NCBI RefSeq assembly: GCF_004335005.1
Contig: NZ_RQRT01000004.1
Coordinates: 62,001-126,000, forward strand
Source of the DNA: Paracoccus nototheniae
Lineage (GTDB): Bacteria > Pseudomonadota > Alphaproteobacteria > Rhodobacterales > Rhodobacteraceae
Length of the DNA stretch: 64,000 bases
Direction of reading: 5' to 3'
The notes beneath the pieces were generated by a model, which searched no databases, was not told where the DNA came from, and worked only from the letters and a program-made list of their open reading frames with translations. A program made the translations under genes and the position numbers. Shown in pieces: positions 48,244 through 56,102 of the stretch (positions are counted from its first letter, which is position 1; every line of letters starts with the position of its first letter).

Positions 48244-49472
48244 GCAGCCTCCGCGAGGTCGTTGAGAAGCGTGCTGACTTGCTCCCATCTATAGTGGAGC
48301 GGGCTTGCCAAGCCATGTTCGTCGCTCGACCATTCGAGGCGCCGAGCACGTCCATTGGGCGTCGGAGCAAGCCGGGCGCGTGGCCCTTTGCGGGCTTCAG
48401 CCGCGGCATAGACATCGAATAGCGCGGTGGGATTGCCCGATCTCGAAGCAATCCAGTCCCTTGTCGCCGTTACGACAGCAAGCAATTTGGGTGGCAGAGC
48501 GCCGATATCCGCCTCGAGCGCGCTGATATCGAGCTTGGCCGCGAGGCGACCGTGCGTTGTGATGATTGCCGCCAAGTGATCGCGATGACGGTTCGCGATT
48601 TCCCGTTTGTCGTCGACCTCAACGACGCGCTCCAGCAATGCATCGTAGACGGCACGACCCACGCCCGCGAGACTGGCCGCCTGCTGCGCTCGCATGAGCG
48701 CAGCCTGATCGGGTCCAGCGACTGCCTGTGTCTCGTCCGCCCACATTTCAGCGGGCGCTTCCGTCTCGGTTTTAATCAGCCGCGCGAGCAGAGACAGTTC
48801 GTTGCCGCCGTTGCGACGTAACTGAACAAGTCGCTCGCGTAGAAACTCGGCTTCCTCAGCCGTCAGCCGAAGCGTGATGTCGCCGCCCTGCCAATTTTCC
48901 GGGCGTTCTGGAAGCGGCACGAACGGCGGATCGAAACTGAGAAGCGGCTGACCATCGTCGTCCGTTGTCGCGCCGGCGGTCCTGAGCAGCCTGTGAGCCT
49001 GACCGCGCGAAACGGTCCGCTCATTCAATCGCGGACGCAAGATTCCCCACACCGCAAGCGCATTCCAATACACGGTTGAAGGCGGCTGGCTCGACGGTTT
49101 GGGGAAGACACGTCCCCCGATAACCTGGGATTCTCCCATCTCCCTTAGCCGGCCGGCAAGCTGCCGTTCGCGTTCGCGCAAGGCGCGCTGCGCCGCGGGT
49201 CCCGTCATCCCGGCAAGATCTTCGAATAGCCATGGCACGAAGAGGGCGTAGCGAGCGCGGGTATGCAGTACGGAAGTGCCCGGAAAGAAGCGATCGGCGT
49301 AGCGTTGATGGATCGTCAAGAATCCGATCTCGTCGCGTACGCCCATGGATTCCTCATCCATTTGCGCCTTGGCGCGGGCCAGCGCCTCGCGGGACAAATA
49401 GGTCCAGCCCAATGTGGGCTCGATGGACAGCGCGCGTTTGCCGCGAGATGAGCGTGCGGAGTGTCTCACCAT
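48240..49472 (-). CDS. DUF6361 family protein
   Basis: The 410-residue protein contains LGWTYLSREALARAKAQMDE and DRFFPGTSVLHTRARYALFVPWLFEDL, motifs I recognise from DUF6361. RERERQLAGRLREMGESQVIGG and WNALAVWGIL follow. The function is unknown; as I recall, members sit near helicase and PLD genes. The start ATG at 49472 is 1 base after the upstream nuclease-like gene's stop, and the stop overlaps the PLD gene. The tight coupling argues that it is a structural part of the defence complex. Confidence 0.7.
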   Translation of the reverse strand: MVRHSARSSRGKRALSIEPTLGWTYLSREALARAKAQMDEESMGVRDEIGFLTIHQRYADRFFPGTSVLHTRARYALFVPWLFEDLAGMTGPAAQRALRERERQLAGRLREMGESQVIGGRVFPKPSSQPPSTVYWNALAVWGILRPRLNERTVSRGQAHRLLRTAGATTDDDGQPLLSFDPPFVPLPERPENWQGGDITLRLTAEEAEFLRERLVQLRRNGGNELSLLARLIKTETEAPAEMWADETQAVAGPDQAALMRAQQAASLAGVGRAVYDALLERVVEVDDKREIANRHRDHLAAIITTHGRLAAKLDISALEADIGALPPKLLAVVTATRDWIASRSGNPTALFDVYAAAEARKGPRARLAPTPNGRARRLEWSSDEHGLASPLHYRWEQVSTLLNDLAEAA

Positions 49473-49473
49473 C

Positions 49474-50085
49474 TCAACCCCCAGCCGACCCAGGCTGCAC
49501 ATCCCTGACTTCGCCGCGCCTGCCCACCAGGGCAATCTCGATGCCGGCCAGGGCGCAACGCGGTGCCAGTCGTTCGGCCAGACGCAAGGTGCCTTCCGTA
49601 AAAGGGACGACGGCCACTTGCCGTCCTTGCGACGGCGTCGCCATCAACATACCGACGGTCTCGCACAAGCCCTTGTAGAGCCGGGACACTTGGCCGGAAT
49701 GCCTCGTGTTGATGATCCCGCCTTTGCATTCGGCGGAGATGACGTGGTTGCCGACCTCTGCGACCACATCCCCCAGCCCCGACTTTGGATTGACGGTGAC
49801 CTCCTGACCCGCAGCGTTCCGATAGGTGCCGCCATAGCTGGTGGTGCCGACGCTGGAGATCTTGATGAAGTCGCGTCGAAGCAGCCAGGCCGCGAAGTCG
49901 AATTGCTTGCCGTGCTCTCCATCCGGGTGAACACGCACGTGTTGGGTATCCTGCGTCCGCAACAGGTGCATGGCATAGGCGACCATGACCGCGCCTTCGT
50001 AGAGATGGTGTTCGTGCTCGCCGTCGGATTTTCCGACCCGGTTTGGCGGCGGCGAAAGCGCCGTAACAAGATCCTCGAAATCCAT
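49474..50085 (-). CDS. PD-(D/E)xK nuclease-like protein heading the helicase operon
   Basis: The 203-residue protein shows SGLGDVVAEVGNHVISAECKGG, with Asp106 and Glu119-x-Lys121 arranged as a restriction-endonuclease active site. An earlier acidic/His region (GEHEHHLYEGAVMVAYAMHLL) may form the N-terminal helix. A strong GGGGAGG ribosome binding site precedes the ATG. It is the first gene of the leftward operon with DUF6361, PLD and helicase proteins, and is probably the cutting subunit. Confidence 0.65.
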   Translation of the reverse strand: MDFEDLVTALSPPPNRVGKSDGEHEHHLYEGAVMVAYAMHLLRTQDTQHVRVHPDGEHGKQFDFAAWLLRRDFIKISSVGTTSYGGTYRNAAGQEVTVNPKSGLGDVVAEVGNHVISAECKGGIINTRHSGQVSRLYKGLCETVGMLMATPSQGRQVAVVPFTEGTLRLAERLAPRCALAGIEIALVGRRGEVRDVQPGSAGG

Positions 50086-50756
50086 GACAATCCTCCCCGG
50101 CCGTTAGCGTAGCTGATGGGCCGAGAGTAATCGTCCTTCATCGCGGAATGGCTCAAAATACTGATAGCAGGTTCAACGGCCATTCGTCCGTACTCTTTCT
50201 CGCGCTGAACGTCCGAAGTATAGGGACCACCAAGAGAGGACAGCCTCCTCCGGTGCCCGAGACTTGCTCGGCCGCCCCCCCTGCGAGGTCTCTCAACGCC
50301 CCTTTGAGGGCAGGTGGACGTACCGGGGGCCTCGACACTCCACCCTGAAGCCTGCCGCCGGCGACAACCCGCCCGCCGGCCGTCTCGGTCTGCGCATGGT
50401 CAAGATGCTGGAAAACGCCAATGCCGGCGCCAATCGTAGGGGCCCGCGCCGACACGCCCTTCGTCCTATCGGCAGGCATGTTCGCTTCGCTGTGCGCAGG
50501 CGCGTCCAGCGTGAGGGTGGTGCATCTCGTGGCCCCGCGCCGGTCAGATATTGCGGCCGATCTGGCCAGCGGCGGTAATCGGGACGCCACGTTCCGCTTC
50601 AGCATGCGGGGACGAAGTTCATCATGGCTCCCCGACGCCCGATCCGCGCGACGTAGCGACCAAAGGACTGCGCACACACGAGAAAACGCGGGATTTCCGA
50701 TAGCGTCGCAACTTGCGCTCCCCATACCCGCGGCATCGGTCTCGCCTGCAGTCAGC
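50086..50756. other. 671-base region without a confident gene; structured sequence
   Basis: Open frames exist on both strands here but have arginine- and proline-rich, low-quality translations, so I call none. The left part must hold the promoter for the leftward operon. Near 50255-50310 there are short hairpins: CCGAG/CTCGG and CTCAA/TTGAG around a CGCCCC loop. That stretch resembles the GC-rich leader before the gene at 58261 (shared CTGCG, GAG and CAACGCCCC elements). It may be the leader of a lost backbone gene, that is, a scar where the defence cargo was inserted. Confidence 0.4.
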
Positions 50757-51338
50757 TTACTCGACCGGCGACGGTTTGATGCCGTCGCTCAAGAAGCCGG
50801 GAGCTCCAATCTGATCGGGCGTCTGTACGATTTTACGGAAAAGCGAACTGTCCCAGCCGAGCGCCGCGAACCGACCGAGAAGCATCTGATAATCGGCATC
50901 CGATACCTGCTTGGTACGCGAGTAAATCCATCCCCACTTCCGGTTCTGTTCGCCGAACAGTACGTAGCGATAATCCGGATCGACATAGACCACCAGAAAC
51001 GGCAGCCGTAACGGCCAGATGGGCTTGACCCGCCAATCAGCGTTCCCGGTATCGGGAAGGACGTCGATGGCGACGGTGTAGTGTTGTTGCTTTTTGTGGA
51101 ACCCGCCGCGACGCATGTGAAAGTCTTCGCGGATGCGGCCATTTCGTCCCGGGCCGTAGACGTCATATCCACCGACCACGCCGCGTTCCAGAAAGTTCGG
51201 GATGGTGCCTACGATATACCAGGCACCATAGATCCATTCGAGGTCGACATTCGCCAGCGGTACGTCGCCTTTGGCCGGAATTCCCATCGTCGTGCAGCCT
51301 GCCACCAATCCCGCTTTAAGCACCGACAGCAGGCGCAT
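50757..51338 (-). CDS. Lipocalin-family lipoprotein
   Basis: The 193-residue product starts with a lipoprotein signal ending in the lipobox LVAGC (Cys15), so it is likely membrane-anchored in the periplasm or outer membrane. The mature part has the lipocalin G-x-W motif (IYGAWYIVGTIPNFLERG), YTVAIDVLPDTGNADWRV and a final YVLFGEQNRKWGWIYSRT, as in bacterial Blc-type lipocalins. The ATG at 51338 is preferred because it gives a proper lipoprotein signal; an upstream in-frame start at 51398 would add 20 charged residues. A role in lipid handling under stress is family knowledge. Confidence 0.8.
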   Translation of the reverse strand: MRLLSVLKAGLVAGCTTMGIPAKGDVPLANVDLEWIYGAWYIVGTIPNFLERGVVGGYDVYGPGRNGRIREDFHMRRGGFHKKQQHYTVAIDVLPDTGNADWRVKPIWPLRLPFLVVYVDPDYRYVLFGEQNRKWGWIYSRTKQVSDADYQMLLGRFAALGWDSSLFRKIVQTPDQIGAPGFLSDGIKPSPVE

Positions 51339-51469
51339 CGCAGCCCTGCGAAGACTACGGCTTCTCGTCACTTTCGCCGATACACTCTGGTCATCCATGA
51401 CCGGCCACGACGTACCGACGTCAGCACCTTGTCCAATCCGATTTGAGGATAGTGCAATAATTGAAAGCG

Positions 51470-52144
51470 TTATGATGCCGCGCGAACAAGTTCGGGCTGA
51501 ATCTCCTCCCCAAGCGCCAATATGACTCGCCAGTTCTGACGCGCGGCGTGCTCTATGGCCGCCATGTCATCGGCGTTTCCAGGGTCGCGCCCCGTCACGC
51601 GCTTCGACATCTCTGCTGCCGTGCAGACCATGCGAGCTTGCCCAAGGACAGCCAACGCCTTCAGCCTGACCTCAGCGCTCGTCCAACGCCCACGGCCAAG
51701 CTGCAGAATGAAGTCGATCAAACGGCCGCAAACGCGCACCAGCAGCCGGTCATAGAGAACATCGTAAGCAGGGCCCGGCTTCAACTGCTCGCGCGCGATG
51801 AAGCTTGCCCAAGGCGCGCTTCGATCATTCAGCATCAGCCGCACCAAGATGGAAACCAGCTCGTCGATGCCCTCACGGATATCGTGGTCGCTCATTGCGT
51901 TGGCAGAACCGCTAATCAGGACGTTCTCGAACAATACGCCGCACTGCGACGCGATGTGGTCCGCAACCGCCAGATACAGCCCGTCTTTACCGCCGTAGTG
52001 GTAAGTGATCGATGACATCGCGGTGCCAGCGGCTTCAGCAATCGCGCGCGTGCTCGCGCCCTCAAACCCCAACCGGGAGAACTGGTCCAACGCCGCCTCG
52101 AGGAGGCGGTCAGTGGAGGCAGTCGTCGACACAGGCTTGGCCAT
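51470..52144 (-). CDS. TetR-family transcriptional regulator (CecR-like)
   Basis: The 224-residue regulator has the TetR HTH: LLEAALDQFSRLGFEGASTRAIAEAAGTAMSSITYHYGGKDGLYLAV, split over about residues 14-60, followed by a helical ligand domain of the DUF1956/CecR type (APWASFIAREQLKPGPAYDVLYDRLL). The lipocalin gene lies 131 bases downstream in the same direction and may be its target. The ligand is unknown. Confidence 0.85.
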   Translation of the reverse strand: MAKPVSTTASTDRLLEAALDQFSRLGFEGASTRAIAEAAGTAMSSITYHYGGKDGLYLAVADHIASQCGVLFENVLISGSANAMSDHDIREGIDELVSILVRLMLNDRSAPWASFIAREQLKPGPAYDVLYDRLLVRVCGRLIDFILQLGRGRWTSAEVRLKALAVLGQARMVCTAAEMSKRVTGRDPGNADDMAAIEHAARQNWRVILALGEEIQPELVRAAS

Positions 52145-52244
52145 AGGTGATCCGTAGACGCGGCCTTCCTATTCCTCAATCGTCGTGCGGCAGTCTGGCC
52201 GATTTGCCGGCTGCCTGCCGGAATCTCACCCGTAAAAATGCGGA

Positions 52245-53021
52245 TCAGGTCCTCGCTCGGAACTGCCTGCGCGCTTCGTCGGCGAGGGGATGAAGCAGGC
52301 TCGCATTGTCGCTGCCGCCAACGAGGCTGTACCCCATGCCGTTGTCGGCCCAGGCGTAGCCAAAGACGTCGCCTTCGCGATGCTCCGCCATTGATGCATT
52401 CTGGTCCTGCACCATCGGCCGCATCAGGATTGCAATCCGACCGCCCTTCGCATCGTCATACATCAGCAGGCCCGCCGGTCCGTTTCCTGTTGCGACGACC
52501 CGGCCGCCCATGAACTGATATCCGGCCGCGGTGAGATCCGGGACCGCAATCTGGCGCGACAAGCGATTTTCGACCCAGCGGACCAGGGCGGCGCTGTCTG
52601 CCGCAGCGATCTCTACAGGGCGGCCGCGATCCGGTCCAAAGACGGCGTAGGCGTATGAGGCCTCCTGAGCCAACGCATTGATGCCGACACGCTGTTCGGT
52701 TCCGACGCCCCGCAGCATCCAGCCGCTTGCGCCCCCGACAAGAAGGAGGAGGCAGGCCGCTGCCGCGGCTCGCCAGCCGCCCCAGTCGCGGCGGCGTCGC
52801 GAAGCGGCCAGGTGCGTGAGATTGAGTTGTGGGGGCACAGGTTCGGCTGCGATCGGCCCCAATACCGAGCGGAGCGCTTCTCTCTGAACTCCGAACACCG
52901 CAGATCGGGCGGCTACATCCGGATTGCGCTCCAGATAGGCTTCCACCTCAAGGCGCCGGGCCAAGGGCAGCGCATTGTCGATATATGCGTTGAGATCGTC
53001 TTCGGAGATCGGACGGCTCAT
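52245..53021 (-). CDS. Membrane anti-sigma factor
   Basis: The 258-residue protein has an N-terminal anti-sigma domain (ISEDDLNAYIDNALPLARRLEVEAYLERNPDV), one transmembrane segment around residues 84-103 (AAAAACLLLLVGGASGWML), and a periplasmic sensor domain. The zinc-binding HxxxCxxC motif of ZAS proteins is absent. The start overlaps the sigma-factor stop (ATGA), the classical pairing. It should hold the ECF sigma factor at the membrane until a periplasmic signal arrives. Confidence 0.85.
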   Translation of the reverse strand: MSRPISEDDLNAYIDNALPLARRLEVEAYLERNPDVAARSAVFGVQREALRSVLGPIAAEPVPPQLNLTHLAASRRRRDWGGWRAAAAACLLLLVGGASGWMLRGVGTEQRVGINALAQEASYAYAVFGPDRGRPVEIAAADSAALVRWVENRLSRQIAVPDLTAAGYQFMGGRVVATGNGPAGLLMYDDAKGGRIAILMRPMVQDQNASMAEHREGDVFGYAWADNGMGYSLVGGSDNASLLHPLADEARRQFRART

Positions 53022-53548
53022 TTGACCCTCCTGAGCGTGGCTCCCGTCGTCGCTGATCGACCCGGGCCTTCTTCAATGATTTCGGCAAGTCGGTGCCGCG
53101 CCCGCGAGAGGCGCGACATCACGGTGCCCAACGGGACGCCGAGCACGGCTGCCGCCTCCGCATATGAAAGATCTTCAACAGAAACTAGGAGGAGCACACT
53201 GCGGTGATCATCCGGAAGCTTCGTGAGGGCGGCGAGAACCGCGCTATGGTGGAGGTGATCTTCCTGCGCTGGAGCGGTCGCGAACAGGGCCTCGCTCACG
53301 TCCTCGACCGGTATATGCGGACCGCGACGCGTCTTCTGCTTCAGCCGATTGAGTGCGAGATTGTGCAGGATCGTGAAGACCCATGTACGGGCGTCGCCAT
53401 CGGCGCGGCGCTGATGCCAACGACTGATCACGCGCTCGAGACAATCCTGCACCAGGTCGTCGGCCCCCGCCTGGTCGCGCAGCAGGCTGCGCGCGTAGCG
53501 CCGCAGCGACGGTATCAGCGGCTCAACCAGGGCCATCATGTCCTGCAT
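53018..53548 (-). CDS. ECF-type RNA polymerase sigma factor
   Basis: The 176-residue protein has region 2 (LRRYARSLLRDQAGADDLVQDCLERVISRWHQ, TWVFTILHNLALNRLK) and region 4 (LTKLPDDHRSVLLLVSVEDLSYAEAAAVLGVPLGTVMSRLSRARHRL), the two ECF domains. It is third in a leftward operon after DUF305 and beta-propeller genes and before its anti-sigma factor. Two matching promoter-like motifs near 55.5 kb are likely its targets. Confidence 0.92.
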   Translation of the reverse strand: MQDMMALVEPLIPSLRRYARSLLRDQAGADDLVQDCLERVISRWHQRRADGDARTWVFTILHNLALNRLKQKTRRGPHIPVEDVSEALFATAPAQEDHLHHSAVLAALTKLPDDHRSVLLLVSVEDLSYAEAAAVLGVPLGTVMSRLSRARHRLAEIIEEGPGRSATTGATLRRVK

Positions 53549-53569
53549 GGCTATCTCCGATCGCCCGAT

Positions 53570-55033
53570 TCAGGAGGCTCGCGACTGGACCTGGACCGGG
53601 TCGCCATGCTCTGAAACCGTGCCGGGGACAATGACCAGATAGCGAGCCTGCCCGCCTGTTCGGTCCCTGACCACTTGCCGAATCGGCCCCACCGCGTTCA
53701 CAACCGCCGAGCCCGCCGGATTTGTCTTGAAGCTGGCGAGCGGCTCGATCGGTCCTGAACCATCGGCCCGTTCTGCCAGCCCGAGGATATAGGGCTTGCG
53801 TGGCTCCAAACCAGCCACTGCGGCTTGAAGAACCTGGGTCAGACCCTGATCGAAGAGGGAGACGCTCGTTTGACCGCGTGAAGCCGTAGAGGCGTCAACT
53901 GGACTGAGCGTGAGATGGGTTGCTTGCGCCGCGACACCGAGGGGCTGGAGCCCGGTCGTTCCATCGCCCTGGGGCACTGCGTTGGCGACATAGACCACGG
54001 CTTGAGGGGCCTGGCCGACCGGAATTTGCGCGACGATCCGGTTGGTCGCCGTGTCGATCGCCGCGACCGCGTCGCCGTTTTCAATGCCGACATAGATGCG
54101 GCTTCCGTCGCCGGAGGGCCAAAGGCCGTGCGGCAGCTGACCAACCGGGATTGCTGCAACCTCCTCGAAATTGTCGGTGCGGAAGACCTTGACCGTGTTG
54201 AGGCCCCCGACCGTGACATAGGCAAAGTCGCCCGTCATCGTGTGCGCGAAATTGACATGGTTGGTGAGCGGCCCGGTGTCGATCGTGCGAATGACGTTGA
54301 ATGGTGGCTTGGCGTCGAAGACCATGACACGGCCAATATCCTTCAACGTCAGCCAGACCTGCCGGCCGTCGGGGCTCGCAGCGATGTTCGGGCAGAACGG
54401 CGAGTCCTGTTTGATCCGCCCGACGATCTGATGATCGCCCAGTCGGATGGCGACCGTCTCGGCCGTGAACGACGAGCAAACATATCCATATTCCCCGCTC
54501 GGCGAGAAGATCTGCATGCCGGGGCCGGCGGGAACGCGAATGCGGGTTTTCTCAGCATAGGTCGCCGCATCGATTACAGAAATATAGTCCTCACCCCGTA
54601 CCGTAACCCAGAGTTCGCGCCCGTCCGGGGTGAAAAAGGCTTCGTGCGGCGAGCGGCCGATATAGGTCGTGGCCTTCACCGCGTTCGTGGCGGTGTCGAT
54701 GAATGTGACGGAATTGGAGCCGATCGACACGACGGCGAGCGTCTTCCCATCGGGCGCGAAGCCGAGACCATGCACGAGAACCTGCCCCCGATAGAGTGGG
54801 CTTAGGTTGGCGGGCTGCGGATCGCCGAGCCGGATGACGCCGAGCAAGCGATTGTCGGCAGGACTGATCACCGAGACGGTATTGGAGAACTGGTCAGCGG
54901 CATAAATCCGGTCGGTGCGACTGATCGGGATGTCGGCGCTTGACGCTGCGCGTGGAGCTTGACCAGCCAGTGCTGGCGCCAGCGACAAGAGCGAGCAGCC
55001 GGCGAGTACGAGGGCGAGCAAACGATGGTTCAT
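53570..55033 (-). CDS. Secreted YVTN beta-propeller protein
   Basis: The 487-residue protein starts with a signal peptide (MNHRLLALVLAGCSLLSLAPALA). It then has repeated propeller blades such as RIYAADQFSNTVSVISPADN, GFAPDGKTLAVVSIGSNSVTFID and DGSRIYVGIENGDAVAAID, seven or so over residues 40-340. The last ~120 residues form a separate beta-rich domain. The ATG at 55033 is preferred; a TTG 6 bases upstream is possible. It sits 2 bases after the DUF305 gene and 21 bases before the sigma gene, in one operon. Periplasmic function unknown. Confidence 0.85.
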   Translation of the reverse strand: MNHRLLALVLAGCSLLSLAPALAGQAPRAASSADIPISRTDRIYAADQFSNTVSVISPADNRLLGVIRLGDPQPANLSPLYRGQVLVHGLGFAPDGKTLAVVSIGSNSVTFIDTATNAVKATTYIGRSPHEAFFTPDGRELWVTVRGEDYISVIDAATYAEKTRIRVPAGPGMQIFSPSGEYGYVCSSFTAETVAIRLGDHQIVGRIKQDSPFCPNIAASPDGRQVWLTLKDIGRVMVFDAKPPFNVIRTIDTGPLTNHVNFAHTMTGDFAYVTVGGLNTVKVFRTDNFEEVAAIPVGQLPHGLWPSGDGSRIYVGIENGDAVAAIDTATNRIVAQIPVGQAPQAVVYVANAVPQGDGTTGLQPLGVAAQATHLTLSPVDASTASRGQTSVSLFDQGLTQVLQAAVAGLEPRKPYILGLAERADGSGPIEPLASFKTNPAGSAVVNAVGPIRQVVRDRTGGQARYLVIVPGTVSEHGDPVQVQSRAS

Positions 55034-55035
55034 GA

Positions 55036-55452
55036 TCAACGATCCTGTTCTGTTTTCACGTCAGCGAGCGCTGCAGCTGCCGGAGGATCGATCGCGAGAC
55101 GCATCGCTCGGATTTCATCTTCCTGGGTCACGATGATCTCCTGCGCTAACCGCCGCACGGCCACGTTCCGGCTTGATCGCAGCACGGCCCGGGACATATC
55201 GATTGCGCCCTGATGATGCGGGATCATCATCGCGATGAAGTCCCGATCGACGTCGCCAGTGGGGGCCACATGCATCGCCGCCATCATCCGCTCCATCGCC
55301 GCGTCGTTCTCGGCGACGAATGTCTTGGCTTCCTCCGAAAGCGCCGACGCGGCCTCTGCGGGGCGCTGGTGATGAGCGTGCTGCGCGGCCGCCGAAAGCG
55401 GGAATGCCATTACGATCGCCAAGGCGGCAATCGCTCGTGTTCGGTTGTTCAT
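55036..55452 (-). CDS. DUF305 family secreted protein
   Basis: The 138-residue protein has a signal peptide (MNNRTRAIAALAIVMAFPLSAAAQ) followed by a His-rich stretch (HAHHQRP) and the DUF305 signature: DFIAMMIPHHQGAIDMSRAVL and AQEIIVTQEDEIRAMRLAI. The MxxHHxxxxxM pattern is typical and often linked to copper handling. It is the first gene of the leftward ECF operon, about 28 bases from the predicted transcription start. Confidence 0.9.
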   Translation of the reverse strand: MNNRTRAIAALAIVMAFPLSAAAQHAHHQRPAEAASALSEEAKTFVAENDAAMERMMAAMHVAPTGDVDRDFIAMMIPHHQGAIDMSRAVLRSSRNVAVRRLAQEIIVTQEDEIRAMRLAIDPPAAAALADVKTEQDR

Positions 55453-55486
55453 GGCTTTCTCGCTCCGTCTACCGGGTTGGAGCGGA

Positions 55487-55512
55487 AGACAACGCCGCGG
55501 CGGATTTATTCC
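55487..55512 (-). promoter_or_regulatory. ECF-type promoter for the DUF305-propeller-sigma operon
   Basis: On the minus strand GGAATAA (55512-55506) is followed after exactly 14 bases by TGTCT (55491-55487). The same two boxes with the same spacing occur on the plus strand before the divergent gene at 55630. The form GGAAT/TGTC is typical of ECF sigma promoters, so the operon is probably autoregulated. Confidence 0.6.
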
Positions 55513-55570
55513 AACGGACCGAAAAATTTCTTGCCCCTTAAAAATCCACGACAAGAATTCTGGCGGCGCG

Positions 55571-55596
55571 GGAATAATTGCGCTTCCCGATTGTCT
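55571..55596 (+). promoter_or_regulatory. ECF-type promoter for the COG4315-like gene
   Basis: GGAATAA (55571-55577) and TGTCT (55592-55596) are 14 bases apart, identical in boxes and spacing to the divergent promoter at 55512-55487 while the spacers differ. It lies about 34 bases upstream of the start at 55630. Confidence 0.6.
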
Positions 55597-55629
55597 CTCG
55601 GCGGTCACGACCTCACCACGGAGACAACC

Positions 55630-56010
55630 ATGCTCACTAAAACCGTACTCGCCGCGATACTCGCAATCACCATGTCCGGCGCGGCCTTCGCTGCCGAGCC
55701 CGCCAAGACCGGCCAGAGCGCCAAGGGACCGACGCTCACTAATGACCAGGGCATGACGCTCTATACGTTCGACAAGGATGCGAACGGAAAGTCCGCCTGC
55801 AATGGCCCTTGCGCGGCCAACTGGCCTCCTCTGTCCGCGCCCGGCGATGCGCAGGCAAGTGGCGGCTACACAGTCATCGCCCGCGATGATGGGTCCCGTC
55901 AGTGGGCCTACCGCGGTCGGCCGCTCTATACCTGGGTAAAGGACGCCAAGCCGGGCGACATCACCGGCGACGGCTTTCTGAATGGCGCCTGGCACGTCGC
56001 CATGCCGTGA
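55630..56010 (+). CDS. Secreted COG4315-type repeat protein
   Basis: The 126-residue product has a signal peptide (MLTKTVLAAILAITMSGAAFA) and two copies of a short motif typical of the Lipoprotein_15 (PF03640) family: GMTLYTFDKDANGKSACNGPCAANWPPL and GRPLYTWVKDAKPGDITGDG. The two Cys in SACNGPCAANW are conserved in the family. It is divergent from the ECF sigma operon and shares its promoter motif, so it is a likely regulon member. Function unknown. Confidence 0.85.
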   Translation: MLTKTVLAAILAITMSGAAFAAEPAKTGQSAKGPTLTNDQGMTLYTFDKDANGKSACNGPCAANWPPLSAPGDAQASGGYTVIARDDGSRQWAYRGRPLYTWVKDAKPGDITGDGFLNGAWHVAMP

Positions 56011-56102
56011 GGCTTTTGCGGCCTGTCAGCGGCTCCTGTCCACTGGCAGGCCGACCCAGCCGACGCGAGTCTTGGCGCGTCGGTCACGCCAGATCGCTAA
56101 GC

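Noticed and set aside
35963-50085. Canonical DISARM or BREX locus
   Set aside because: No DrmB (DUF1998) and no PglZ, BrxC or Lon-like gene is recognisable, so neither name can be applied from this window.
50153-50725. 190-codon minus-strand frame in the gap after the defence operon
   Set aside because: Arginine-, proline- and alanine-rich translation, no ribosome binding site of quality, no recognisable motif.
50421-51011. 196-codon plus-strand frame partly opposite the lipocalin gene
   Set aside because: Its second half is antisense to the clear lipocalin coding sequence, and the first half has no recognisable features.
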